Shown here piece by piece: positions 23,592 to 32,614 of a stretch of 64,000 nucleotides of DNA (position 1 is the stretch's first letter; every line of letters begins with the position of its first letter). The stretch covers positions 68,827 to 132,826 of the forward strand of contig DBTZ01000054.1 in assembly GCA_002307315.1 (NCBI GenBank), read 5' to 3'. The notes under the pieces are model-generated. The model was not told the origin of the DNA and did no database searches. It saw nothing but the letters and a program-made list of their open reading frames with translations. The position numbers and the translations under genes were made by a program. This DNA comes from Alphaproteobacteria bacterium UBA1303. Its GTDB lineage: Bacteria > Pseudomonadota > Alphaproteobacteria > Micropepsales > Micropepsaceae.

Positions 23592-26117
23592 ATGGGCGAA
23601 ATTAGCCGCAGAGAGGTTGTTGCCGCGGGAACCTTTCTATCGCTGCCGGTGTTGTTTGGGGGGCAAGCGTTTGCGGGCCTTCGACCCGGCGGCTCGCAAC
23701 CAGCGACCGCCCCGCAGGGCAATGCGGTTGCGCCTCGCGAGCAGCTTTTGTTCGACTTCGGATGGAAGTTCGCCTTTGGCCACGGCAGCGATCCTGCCAA
23801 AGACTTTGGCTTCGGTCTCGATCAAGGCGATTTTGCCAAAACCGGCGATTTCAAATTTGCCAAGATCGGTTTTGACGATTCCGCATGGCGCACACTCGAT
23901 CTTCCCCATGATTGGGCGGTCGAATTGCCGTTCGTCAAAGACGATACGCAAACGGGCGACAGTTTGTTGCGCTCGCATGGCTACAAGCCGCTTGGCCGTC
24001 GTTATCCGCAAACCAGTGTCGGATGGTATAGGCGCGCGTTCGATATTCCCGCCGCAGATCTTGGCAGGCAGGTCTGGATAGAATTCGACGGCGCTTTTCG
24101 CGATGTGATGGTGTTTGTCAACGGTGCTTTCATCGGCCGCAACGCTAACGGCTACGCGCCGTTCCGCTTCGATCTTACCGATTTCCTCGATTATGGCGGC
24201 AAGAATGTCATCGTTCTGCGTGTCGACGCCAGTTTCGGCGACGGCTGGTTCTATGAGGGGGCCGGCGTCTATCGCCATGTCTGGCTTGTCAAGAGCGATG
24301 CCGTCCACCTTGGCAGATGGGATAGCACCGTGCGCCCGGCGCTGAATGGATCGTCGGCAAGTCTCGCGCTTGATACGATTGTGGAGAACCACGAGCCGAA
24401 TGCCGTCACTGCCAAAGTGGTTTGGACAATTCGCGATGCCGCGGGTGCTTCGGTTGCCGCCGCGCAAAGTCCGGATCGGTTGATTCCGTCCGGCGGAACG
24501 ACGGCGTTTCACGTGGCGGCGGCGCTCGCCAATCCGCGCCTATGGTCGCCCGAGGACCCAAATCTTTACACTGCAGTCGTCACGGTGGAGACCGGCGACA
24601 AACGGCGCGACGGCGAAGAAATCGCCTTTGGCGTACGCACGGCGGTGTTCGATGCCGATAAGGGTTTTTTTCTTAACGGCCAGCCGTTGAAAATTCAAGG
24701 AACCTGCAATCATCAGGATCACGCGGGGGTAGGCGCGGCTTTGCCTGACGCCCTGCAGATCTACCGTCTTTCGATTCTGCGCGAAATGGGATGCAACGCG
24801 GTTCGCACGTCGCACAATATGCCCACGCCGGAATGGGTCGAAGCTTGCGACCGTATGGGCGTGATGATGATGTGCGAAACACGGCTGATGAGCTCCAACT
24901 TGGAAGGAGCGCAGCAGCTTGAATTGATGGTAAAGCGTTATCGCAATTCTCCTTCGATCATAATCTGGTCCATCGGCAACGAAGAGTGGCAGTTGCAGGA
25001 CAAGATGGCCGAGCAAGGGGCTAAGATTGCAGCTACCATGGTGCAGGCTTGTCATCAGCTCGATCCGACGCGTCCGGTGACGATGGCAGTCAACGGCGAC
25101 AACGAAAAAGGCGTATCGGAGCCGATTGACGTGATCGGCTTCAACTACAACGAAGGCTTCCCCGATGCGTTTCACAAGAGGCATCCGCTGCGCCCGATTG
25201 TCGGGTCGGAGACCTCCAGTGCTATTTCCACCCGTGGCGAATATGTGTCCGACCCCAAGCGCAATATCATCAACAGCTATGACGGCGTAGTAGAGTGGGG
25301 AAAAACGCCGGAGGACTGGTGGAAATTCTACGGTACGCGCGAATGGCTGGCGGGCGGATTTGCCTGGACCGGCTTCGATTATCGCGGCGAGCCGACGCCC
25401 TACGGATGGCCTTCGATCAGCTCGCAATTCGGCATTGTCGATATGTGCGGTTTTCCGAAAGACTATTTCTATTACTACACGGCGTGGTGGCGCAAAGAAC
25501 CGTCGCTGCACGTGTTTCCGCACTGGAATTGGGAAGGCAAGGAAGGACACGAAGTATCCGTCTGGGTCTATTCCAATCTTGAGGAAGTGGAATTGTACTT
25601 GAACGGCCGCAGCCTTGGCCGTCAAGCGGTGCCTCATCTCGGCCACGTACAATGGAAGGTGCTTTATGAACCCGGCACACTCGAAGCGCGCGGATACAAA
25701 GACGGCAAGACGGTGCTATCCGAAAAACGCGAAACTACGGGGCCAGCAGTAAGCTTACGCCTGTCTGCCGATCGTACGACTATCGCCGCCAACGGCGAGG
25801 ATGTCTCGTTGATCAAGGTGGAAGCGCTTGATCGCAAGGGGCGGGCAGTTCCGACGGCGAATTCCGCTCTTGTCTTCAATGTATATGGAGCCGGCAAATT
25901 GATCGGTGTGGGAAATGGCGATCCCAACTGTCAGGAAGCCGATAAGGTGCCGAAACGCTCGCTGTTCAATGGTTTGGCACAGGTTATTGTTCAGTCGGCT
26001 ACGCGCCCCGGTAAAATTTTAATCGAAGCGGCAGGAGCCGGTGAATTCGGACACACACTGCATTCGGCACGTCTGGCTCTCACGGCAAAGGCCGCAACCT
26101 TGAGGCCTCGCGTGTAA
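23592..26117 (+). CDS. GH2 beta-galactosidase
   Basis: 841 residues, start ATG after AGGGTGGAG. Tat-type signal: ISRREVVAAGTFLSLPVLFGGQAFA. Order: jelly-roll sugar-binding domain (~50-215, WRTLDLPHDWAVE), Ig-like domain, TIM barrel, then C-terminal Ig-like domains. Acid/base Glu464 in WSIGNEEW; nucleophile Glu540 in VGSETSS. NHQDHAGVG and AVRTSHN are further GH2 landmarks. The activity most consistent with the locus is beta-galactosidase, exposing xylose after fucose removal; GH2 also contains beta-glucuronidase and beta-mannosidase, so substrate is inferred. The 148 bp gap upstream may hold an extra promoter. Confidence 0.9.
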   Translation: MGEISRREVVAAGTFLSLPVLFGGQAFAGLRPGGSQPATAPQGNAVAPREQLLFDFGWKFAFGHGSDPAKDFGFGLDQGDFAKTGDFKFAKIGFDDSAWRTLDLPHDWAVELPFVKDDTQTGDSLLRSHGYKPLGRRYPQTSVGWYRRAFDIPAADLGRQVWIEFDGAFRDVMVFVNGAFIGRNANGYAPFRFDLTDFLDYGGKNVIVLRVDASFGDGWFYEGAGVYRHVWLVKSDAVHLGRWDSTVRPALNGSSASLALDTIVENHEPNAVTAKVVWTIRDAAGASVAAAQSPDRLIPSGGTTAFHVAAALANPRLWSPEDPNLYTAVVTVETGDKRRDGEEIAFGVRTAVFDADKGFFLNGQPLKIQGTCNHQDHAGVGAALPDALQIYRLSILREMGCNAVRTSHNMPTPEWVEACDRMGVMMMCETRLMSSNLEGAQQLELMVKRYRNSPSIIIWSIGNEEWQLQDKMAEQGAKIAATMVQACHQLDPTRPVTMAVNGDNEKGVSEPIDVIGFNYNEGFPDAFHKRHPLRPIVGSETSSAISTRGEYVSDPKRNIINSYDGVVEWGKTPEDWWKFYGTREWLAGGFAWTGFDYRGEPTPYGWPSISSQFGIVDMCGFPKDYFYYYTAWWRKEPSLHVFPHWNWEGKEGHEVSVWVYSNLEEVELYLNGRSLGRQAVPHLGHVQWKVLYEPGTLEARGYKDGKTVLSEKRETTGPAVSLRLSADRTTIAANGEDVSLIKVEALDRKGRAVPTANSALVFNVYGAGKLIGVGNGDPNCQEADKVPKRSLFNGLAQVIVQSATRPGKILIEAAGAGEFGHTLHSARLALTAKAATLRPRV

Positions 26118-26212
26118 TTGCACTCCGCCTGTCGTGCTCGGCAATGGAAAAAATTGCAGCCACCCGACATGTCGCCAAACATAACCCATGCAAAAAATTC
26201 GGGAGAAAATCG

Positions 26213-28828
26213 ATGCGGGTTTTGATCCTTACCGAAACGGTAATTGCTATTGCCTTGTTATCCACCGCGACGGCGGCCCTGGCCGAGACTGCCGGAAAGG
26301 CACCATATCTCGATCCAAACCTGTCGCCGCAAGCCCGCGCGGCCGATTTAGCGTCACGTATGACGCTGGAGGAAAAGGTTCTGCAGATGCAGAGTGGCGC
26401 TCCCGCCATTCCGCGCCTGGGCGTTGCGGCTTACAACTGGTGGGGCGAAGCGTTGCATGGCGTGGCTAACGGGCATGCCACCGTATTTCCCCAATCGATC
26501 GGCTTGGGTGCCACTTTCGATCCCGATCTCATGCACCGTGTGGCCGATGTCATTTCGACGGAGGCGCGGGCTAAATACAACGACGCGATGCGCAACGGGT
26601 TCACGGCCCAGGCCGCGATCATGCCGACCGACATTGCGCTGACCTTCTGGTCGCCGAACGTCAATATTTTCCGCGATCCGCGCTGGGGCCGCGGTCAAGA
26701 GACCTTTGGCGAGGATCCCTTTCTTACGGGAAAAATGGGGGTTGCCTTCGTCAAGGGCATGCAGGGCGATGATCCGCGTTACCTGAAAACCGTTGCGACG
26801 CCGAAGCATTATGCCGTGCATAGCGGTCCGGAAACGCAACGGCATGGTTTCGATGCCCGCATCAGCGATTACGACCTGGAAAACACCTATCTGCCGGCTT
26901 TTCGCGCCACCGTGGTCGACGGCAAGGCGGAATCGGTGATGTGCGTCTACAATTCCGTCGACGGTGTGCCCGGTTGCGCCTCCAGCGATCTTCTGCAGAA
27001 GCATCTCAGGGATGCGTGGGGCTTCGGCGGCTATGTGGTGAGCGATTGCGGTGCGGTGGACGACATTTTTAGCAATCACAAATTTACGGCCACGCTGGGT
27101 GCGGCATCGGTTGCGGCCGTCAAGGCGGGGACCGACCTCACTTGCGGCAATGAATACAAAGCCCTGGTGGATGAGGTGAAGGCCGGAACCATCGGCGAAA
27201 CCGAAATCAACCGCGCGCTGGAGCGACTTTTTGTGGCCCGCATTCGTTTGGGCATGTTCGATCCAGCCGATCGCGTGCCATTTTCCGCGATTCCGATCAC
27301 AGAGAACGACTCGGCGGCCCATCGCAAACTGGCGTTGGAAGCGGAAAACAGGGCGATCGTGCTGATGAAAAACCAAGGCGGGATACTGCCGCTGAAGCCG
27401 TCGGTGAAGAAGATCGCCGTTCTTGGTCCGTCGGCGGATGACCCCGGGGCGCTGCTGGGAAATTACAACGGCATTTCGCGCAAGCAGGTGACGCCGCTGG
27501 AAGGAATTCAGCAGCAATTTTCCAAGGCCACTGTGCGATATTCGGTTGGGGCAACCTATACCGACAGCAACCCCGTCCCCGTATCTTCCTCGACCTTGAC
27601 GTTGCCGGACGGCAAGGGGCATGGCGTGGTTGCCGAATATTTCGACAATCTCGAGTTCAAGGGCGAACCGAAGTTGCGTCGCACCGAAGCCCGCATCGCC
27701 TTCAATCAGCGTTCGAGCGACGCTACCGTATCCGCGCTTACCAAGGGCAACACATATTCGATTCGCTGGACGGGCTATTTCACGCCGCCTGCCGGCGGTG
27801 AATACTTGCTGGCGGCGCGGACCCATATGTGGAATCGCGGCGGCAACATTCATCTCTTTCTCGATGGCAAGGATGTCGGGGTGAATACGGTTCTGGGGCC
27901 TGGTGCCATTCCGGGTGCGCTTCCGGCCGGTATGATGACCTCGCGCAATGCCGACGCCAAACTCACACTCGAGGGTGGACGTCGATATGCCATCCGCGTG
28001 GAGTTGAGCCAAAACGGACCGGAAGGCACCACCGATCTCACCTGGATACCGCCCAAGGAAGCGACCTTGGCGCAGGCGCGATCCCTGGTCGAGGATAGCG
28101 ACGTGGCTTTGGTGTTCGTTGGGCTGAATTCATCGCTCGAAGGCGAAGAAAACCCCACGGTGAAGATTCCGGGCTTTTTCGGCGGCGATCGTACAGGCAT
28201 CGATCTGCCGGAACCGCAAGAAAAACTGGTTGAAGCCGCCATCGCGACCGGTAAGCCGGTGGTGGTCGTCTTGACCGCCGGCAGCGCCCTCAGCGTGAAC
28301 TATGCAGCCGAGCATGCGGCGGCGGTGGTCAATGCCTGGTATGGCGGCGAGGAAGCGGGCACGGCGATCGCCCAGACCCTGGCCGGGGTCAACAACCCGG
28401 CGGGACGTCTGCCGGTGACCTATTACAAAAGTATCGATCAACTTCCGGCCTTCACCGATTACGCCATGAAAGGGCGCACCTATCGCTATTTCAAAGGTGA
28501 GGCGCTCTATAATTTCGGTTACGGTCTCAGCTATTCGCGCTTTTCCTACTCGGATCTGAAGGCGGAACGGAGCGGCAAAGGCGCGAAAATTAGCGCGACG
28601 GTGAAGAATGTTTCGAAACGCGACGGCGACGAGGTGGTTCAGCTTTATCTTTCCGGCTCGGGCGAAGAGATCCGCAGCCTGCGCGGCTTCCAGCGGATTC
28701 ATTTGCGGGCCGCGGAGACGAGGGTGGTTAGCTTTACCCTGACGGATCTGCCGGATGCGAAAGTGGAGATCAGCGTCGGCGGCGGACAACCGATCGGTAG
28801 CGTTTCGTACGTCAAGGGATCGCTGTAA
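26213..28828 (+). CDS. GH3 beta-glucosidase/beta-xylosidase with PA14 insert
   Basis: 871 residues from the ATG at 26213 (GGGAGA upstream). A Sec signal (VLILTETVIAIALLSTATAALA) replaces the Tat-like signals of its neighbours. GH3 N-domain: NVNIFRDPRWGRGQETFGEDP, KHYAVHSGPE, and nucleophile Asp278 in VVSDCGAVDD. A PA14-type domain (~465-610, VVAEYFDNLEFKGEP ... GEYLLAARTHMWNRGGNIHLFLDGK) is inserted in the C-domain, followed by a fibronectin-III-like end. PA14 inserts shape specificity for oligosaccharides. In this locus it would hydrolyse the cello-oligosaccharide backbone or released xylosides. Confidence 0.9.
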   Translation: MRVLILTETVIAIALLSTATAALAETAGKAPYLDPNLSPQARAADLASRMTLEEKVLQMQSGAPAIPRLGVAAYNWWGEALHGVANGHATVFPQSIGLGATFDPDLMHRVADVISTEARAKYNDAMRNGFTAQAAIMPTDIALTFWSPNVNIFRDPRWGRGQETFGEDPFLTGKMGVAFVKGMQGDDPRYLKTVATPKHYAVHSGPETQRHGFDARISDYDLENTYLPAFRATVVDGKAESVMCVYNSVDGVPGCASSDLLQKHLRDAWGFGGYVVSDCGAVDDIFSNHKFTATLGAASVAAVKAGTDLTCGNEYKALVDEVKAGTIGETEINRALERLFVARIRLGMFDPADRVPFSAIPITENDSAAHRKLALEAENRAIVLMKNQGGILPLKPSVKKIAVLGPSADDPGALLGNYNGISRKQVTPLEGIQQQFSKATVRYSVGATYTDSNPVPVSSSTLTLPDGKGHGVVAEYFDNLEFKGEPKLRRTEARIAFNQRSSDATVSALTKGNTYSIRWTGYFTPPAGGEYLLAARTHMWNRGGNIHLFLDGKDVGVNTVLGPGAIPGALPAGMMTSRNADAKLTLEGGRRYAIRVELSQNGPEGTTDLTWIPPKEATLAQARSLVEDSDVALVFVGLNSSLEGEENPTVKIPGFFGGDRTGIDLPEPQEKLVEAAIATGKPVVVVLTAGSALSVNYAAEHAAAVVNAWYGGEEAGTAIAQTLAGVNNPAGRLPVTYYKSIDQLPAFTDYAMKGRTYRYFKGEALYNFGYGLSYSRFSYSDLKAERSGKGAKISATVKNVSKRDGDEVVQLYLSGSGEEIRSLRGFQRIHLRAAETRVVSFTLTDLPDAKVEISVGGGQPIGSVSYVKGSL

Positions 28829-28923
28829 AGACTTCGGTATCCCCGGGCGGCGCGGTATGACGTCATGCGTTCCATGCCGCCCGGGGCGTTCGCGCCGACA
28901 ATCCAGATGGCAGGAGTAAAGCA

Positions 28924-30789
28924 ATGCTATTTGAGCATCGGGGACCTGGGTATCGGGCAGGCACGGGCGCGGCCTGGTGTCTTGCGTTGACGTTGAGTGC
29001 CGTGCTCGTCCCGTTTTTAGCCCCGGCGGATGCCGCTCCTGTCGTCATCTCCAGTCCCGACGGAAGCGTGAAGGCGCAGGTGTCCGCCGATGACGGCGTG
29101 CTTCGCTATTCCGTTTTGATGGATGGAAAAGAGGTTCTCGCGCCTTCGCAAGTGATCGTTCGAAGCGATGGCGTGGTGTTCGGCAACCAGGCCGTTCTCG
29201 GTAAACCGAAGGTCTACGTCGTCAACGAGAGCTATGCGTTCTTTGGTGCCAAGGCAAAGGCGGTCGATCACGCCCGCGTGGCGGTATTTCAGGTGACGAC
29301 ACAAGGGCTGAAATATAGCCTCGATTTGCATGTTGCCGACGATGGCGTCGGTGTTCGCTTGCGTTTGCCGGCCAAGACGGGGCGCAAGGTAGAGGCCGAT
29401 CTTTCCACCTGGAAACTGCCTGGCAACCCGACGGTCTGGGCTGCAACCGCCGACCCCAGTTACGAGCAGCACTACCGCACCGCCACGCTGAACGCGCTTG
29501 GGACCCAAGCTTATGGCTTTCCGCTGACCGCGAAGGTGGGAACGGCATATGTGACGCTTACCGAGGCGGCGCTTAAGGATTACGGCGATCTCTCCTTCAA
29601 GAAGGCGGATGACGGAGCGCTTGTCGGGTTTCTCCCCAATGATCCGCAAGGATGGACGAGCGACAACGAAGTGGTTCAGCCATGGCGCGTTACCATTGTC
29701 GCGCGAGATCTTACGCAGTTGGTCAATACGACCCTGGTCCAGAATCTTAATCCGCCGGCGGATTTCGTGCTTGCGCATGCCGATTGGATCGTCCCCGGAC
29801 GCTCGGTGTGGCAATGGATGGCCGTCGGTGCGCCGAAATTCGAGGATCAGCATCGATGGGTCGATTGGACCAAGTCGCTTGGCTACGAATACTATCTTGT
29901 GGATGAGGGCTGGTCCGATTGGAAAGACCCTTGGGCGTCCTTAACGTCCGTGTGCGATTACGCCAAACGCCAGGGCGTCAAGATCTGGCTCTGGGTTCAT
30001 AGCAAGGAGGTCTCCGATCCGGGGGCCCGTAAGGCCTATTTCCGCCGCGCCGTGGATGCCGGCGTTGTCGGCGTCAAAGTGGATTTCCCGCCGCCCACCA
30101 ACCGGGCATGGTCGAACTGGTATCACGATACGGCCCGCGATGCGGCGGCCTATAAACTGCTGATAGATTTTCACGGCGCCACCAAACCGACTGGCATGGA
30201 ACGCACTTGGCCGAACGAGCTAACCCGCGAGGGCGTGCGAGGGCATGAGTGGCACATCACCCGCTACCACCGCATTCTCGAACCGCAGCACGACACCATT
30301 CTGCCGTTCACGCGCTATGTTGCCGGTCATGGCGACTATACGCCCATGGTGTTCGATCCCAAGGAACTGCAAGGCAATAGCTGGGCCCACGAATTGGCGC
30401 AGTCCATCGTCTTTACGTCTGCGTTCCTGTGCATGGGCGGGCATCCCGCCGATTACCTCGCCAATCCCGCGAAGGAGCTGATTTCCGCGCTTCCGGCGAC
30501 ATGGGACGAAACCCTGGTGCTGCCCGCGAGCGAGCCGGGCAAACTTGCCGCTATGGCGCGTCGGCATGGGGATCAATGGTTCATCGCCATTATTAACGGG
30601 GAAGACCCCGTGACGCTCGACATCCCGCTGCGTTTTTTGGGCGTAGGTCCATGGAAGGCGGCCCGTTTCGGGGATGTTCCGGACAAATCCGATGCCTGGG
30701 ACCAGGAAAAAGGAGCGGTGACGGCGCAGACGTCATGGCATGTTCGCCTGGCCTCGCGCGGCGGCTTCGTGGCTTGGATAAAAAAATGA
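28924..30789 (+). CDS. GH97 alpha-glycosidase
   Basis: 621 residues, AGGAG before the ATG, Sec-type signal ending at PADAAPV. N-terminal beta-sandwich (40-290) and a catalytic barrel with GYEYYLVDEGWSDWKD, VKIWLWVHSKE, GVKVDFPPP (Asp387), LLIDFHGATKPTGMERTWPNELTREGVRG, the order typical of GH97. An Asp in the VKVDF position points to the retaining (alpha-galactosidase-like) subgroup rather than the inverting SusB alpha-glucosidases. GH97 enzymes need calcium. Its place in a xyloglucan-type locus is unexplained unless it trims an alpha-galactosyl side chain. Confidence 0.88.
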   Translation: MLFEHRGPGYRAGTGAAWCLALTLSAVLVPFLAPADAAPVVISSPDGSVKAQVSADDGVLRYSVLMDGKEVLAPSQVIVRSDGVVFGNQAVLGKPKVYVVNESYAFFGAKAKAVDHARVAVFQVTTQGLKYSLDLHVADDGVGVRLRLPAKTGRKVEADLSTWKLPGNPTVWAATADPSYEQHYRTATLNALGTQAYGFPLTAKVGTAYVTLTEAALKDYGDLSFKKADDGALVGFLPNDPQGWTSDNEVVQPWRVTIVARDLTQLVNTTLVQNLNPPADFVLAHADWIVPGRSVWQWMAVGAPKFEDQHRWVDWTKSLGYEYYLVDEGWSDWKDPWASLTSVCDYAKRQGVKIWLWVHSKEVSDPGARKAYFRRAVDAGVVGVKVDFPPPTNRAWSNWYHDTARDAAAYKLLIDFHGATKPTGMERTWPNELTREGVRGHEWHITRYHRILEPQHDTILPFTRYVAGHGDYTPMVFDPKELQGNSWAHELAQSIVFTSAFLCMGGHPADYLANPAKELISALPATWDETLVLPASEPGKLAAMARRHGDQWFIAIINGEDPVTLDIPLRFLGVGPWKAARFGDVPDKSDAWDQEKGAVTAQTSWHVRLASRGGFVAWIKK

Positions 30790-30843
30790 ACGGTTTTCAC
30801 ATCGGGTATTCGACGGGTGCGGCGGCGAACCCCGATCCGGAGT

Positions 30844-31713
30844 TTAGGATCGATTAACGGCAAACTTCGCCACGAAATCCGTGGGCGATACGCCGAAATG
30901 GCGGTGGAACGCGCGCGAAAAGTGGTAGGGATCGCTGTAGCCGACCTTGAGCGCGGAGAACTTCACGGTGCAGCCCGTGGAAATCAGAATTTCGGCCGCG
31001 CGGTTCAGCTTTTTGCGCGTCAAATACTCGAAGGGGCCGGGATGGCCGTACTTGCTGAATAGCCGGCAGATGTAGGGCGGGGTAAGATTGAGGCGTTTGC
31101 CAATGTCCCTCAAATCCTTCAATTCGAGAAAGTGCGTGTCGATGAAGGTTTGACAGCGCTGAAAATTGTGCAGGCTCCGGCTGCTCTGCTCGCCTTGTGT
31201 CGTGCGCATCTGGTTGGTCTTGAGGAGGAGGGCTTTGAGATAGCAGGCACAGATATCCGACGCATTACTAAGAGCCTTGTCGCCTTCGGCAAGCATCGTT
31301 TCAAACAGGCAGCGAAAGCTCTCGATTTCGGGAGTGTACAGAATTTGGCCGGCTTGAAGCCCCGCCATGGCGAGCATCGGGGCGGCGTCGCTACCGTGAA
31401 AATCGATAAAGAATTTCGTCATCACCGCGCCGGGGTCTGTCGCAATGACATGCGCCGTTTGCGGGCCGTAGCAGAAAAACGTACCCGGGCAGAGTGGATA
31501 AGATTTGCCATCTAAAATTGCAGTGCCCCGCCCCGAGACGATGAACTCAATTGCATAGCAAGCAAAGCCTGCACGTTCGACGTAGTAGTCCGGGCGGCAG
31601 CGCTCCGTTCCTATTAAGGCAATCCGCAGGTTTCTGGATTTCGACACGCGGGTATTCAAGAAACAATAGCGGGTGTGGTCAACCTGGGTCGAAGTTGGAG
31701 GAAGCTGCGGCAT
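30844..31713 (-). CDS. AraC-family transcriptional regulator of the glycosidase locus
   Basis: 289 residues. The N-terminal half is a cupin sensor (YAIEFIVSGRGTAILDGKSYPLCPGTFFCYGPQTAHVI), the C-terminal ~100 residues are two AraC helix-turn-helices (FIDTHFLELKDLRDIGKRLNLTPPYICRLFSKYG and VKFSALKVGYSDPYHFSRAFHRHFGVSPTDF). Convergent with GH97 across 54 bp. Such regulators bind sugars and activate adjacent operons, so it is the likely controller of the GH31/GH29 divergent promoters. It is preceded on the same strand by the acetyltransferase gene, 100 bp away. Confidence 0.9.
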   Translation of the reverse strand: MPQLPPTSTQVDHTRYCFLNTRVSKSRNLRIALIGTERCRPDYYVERAGFACYAIEFIVSGRGTAILDGKSYPLCPGTFFCYGPQTAHVIATDPGAVMTKFFIDFHGSDAAPMLAMAGLQAGQILYTPEIESFRCLFETMLAEGDKALSNASDICACYLKALLLKTNQMRTTQGEQSSRSLHNFQRCQTFIDTHFLELKDLRDIGKRLNLTPPYICRLFSKYGHPGPFEYLTRKKLNRAAEILISTGCTVKFSALKVGYSDPYHFSRAFHRHFGVSPTDFVAKFAVNRS

Positions 31714-31813
31714 GGCTGTCGTTTGGGGATGAGTTAAGAAAATCCATCAAAGGACAAATCCCGCTGGGTTTCAATAATTTTTCTCCGTGCCTATTCCTCT
31801 GCAAACCGAATCG

Positions 31814-32446
31814 TCAGGCGATCGCGCGCAGGGCTTCGATATCGGCGCCGACGATGGCCGGTAAATGGCGGGTGATTTTTTCCGCCGGCCAATTCCACCA
31901 GGCGATCCGTTCCAACTCGACGATAACCTTTGGCGGGAACCGCATCTTGACCACGCGCGCCGGATTGCCGGCCGCCACGGCGTAGGCGGGAACGTCCTTG
32001 CTCACCACCGCGCGCGCACCGACGATGGCGCCGTTGCCGATGCGAACGCCGGGCATGATCAGCGCGTCGTAGCCGATCCACACGTCGTTTCCGACCACGG
32101 TGTCGCCCTTATAGGAAAGGTCGCTTGGCTGCGGCCTGACCTTCTCCCAACCGTTGCCGAAGATAAAAAACGGATAGGCCGAAAAGCCGGTAAGTTTGTG
32201 ATTGGCGCCGTTCATGACGAACTTGGCGCCGCGCCCCAGAGCGCAGAACTTTCCGATGATCAGCTTATCACCGATGAAGGGGTAGTGATAAAGGACGTTG
32301 CGCTCGAAATCCTCGGGCGCGTCCGGGTCGTCGTAATAGGTGTAGTCGCCGATCACGATGTTCGGGTTGTTCACCGTGTTCTTGACGTAGCACACCTGCG
32401 GGAAGCCCGTCATCGGATGCGGGGTCGTCGGATCGGGACCGTTCAT
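31814..32446 (-). CDS. CatB/Vat-like xenobiotic O-acetyltransferase
   Basis: 210 residues of left-handed beta-helix hexapeptide repeats (IIGKFCALGRGAKFVMNGANHKL; VVGNDVWIGYDALIMPGVRIGNGAIVGARAVVSKDVPAYAVAAGNPARVVK). Catalytic His is in MNGANH, and the FERNVLYHYPF loop is that of the CatB/VatD class. Family enzymes acetylate chloramphenicol, streptogramin A or sugars using acetyl-CoA. A chromosomal copy like this may be a housekeeping sugar or surface acetyltransferase; drug resistance cannot be claimed from sequence. Trimeric cytoplasmic enzyme by family knowledge. Confidence 0.88.
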   Translation of the reverse strand: MNGPDPTTPHPMTGFPQVCYVKNTVNNPNIVIGDYTYYDDPDAPEDFERNVLYHYPFIGDKLIIGKFCALGRGAKFVMNGANHKLTGFSAYPFFIFGNGWEKVRPQPSDLSYKGDTVVGNDVWIGYDALIMPGVRIGNGAIVGARAVVSKDVPAYAVAAGNPARVVKMRFPPKVIVELERIAWWNWPAEKITRHLPAIVGADIEALRAIA

Positions 32447-32614
32447 GTCAACATTCCAGAGCGATGCACCTTCGAACGTGTTCGGTCCGTCCGTCCGCGC
32501 GTTTGGGCGTCGCCGGCAGGCGGGCGCGGTCTATCATCAGCACATAGGCTTGCTCGGCGCAGACATAGCGCTCCGTCTCTTCGGTATGGGGGGGGATTTC
32601 TACTCCGACCTCAA

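Noticed and set aside
31814..32446. CatB-like gene as an antibiotic-resistance determinant
   Set aside because: The family includes many non-resistance acetyltransferases and there is no mobile or resistance context, so only the enzyme class is claimed.
32450..32614. Minus-strand open stretch between the methyltransferase and acetyltransferase
   Set aside because: About 60 codons are open in one frame but with no start codon, ribosome site or recognisable similarity.
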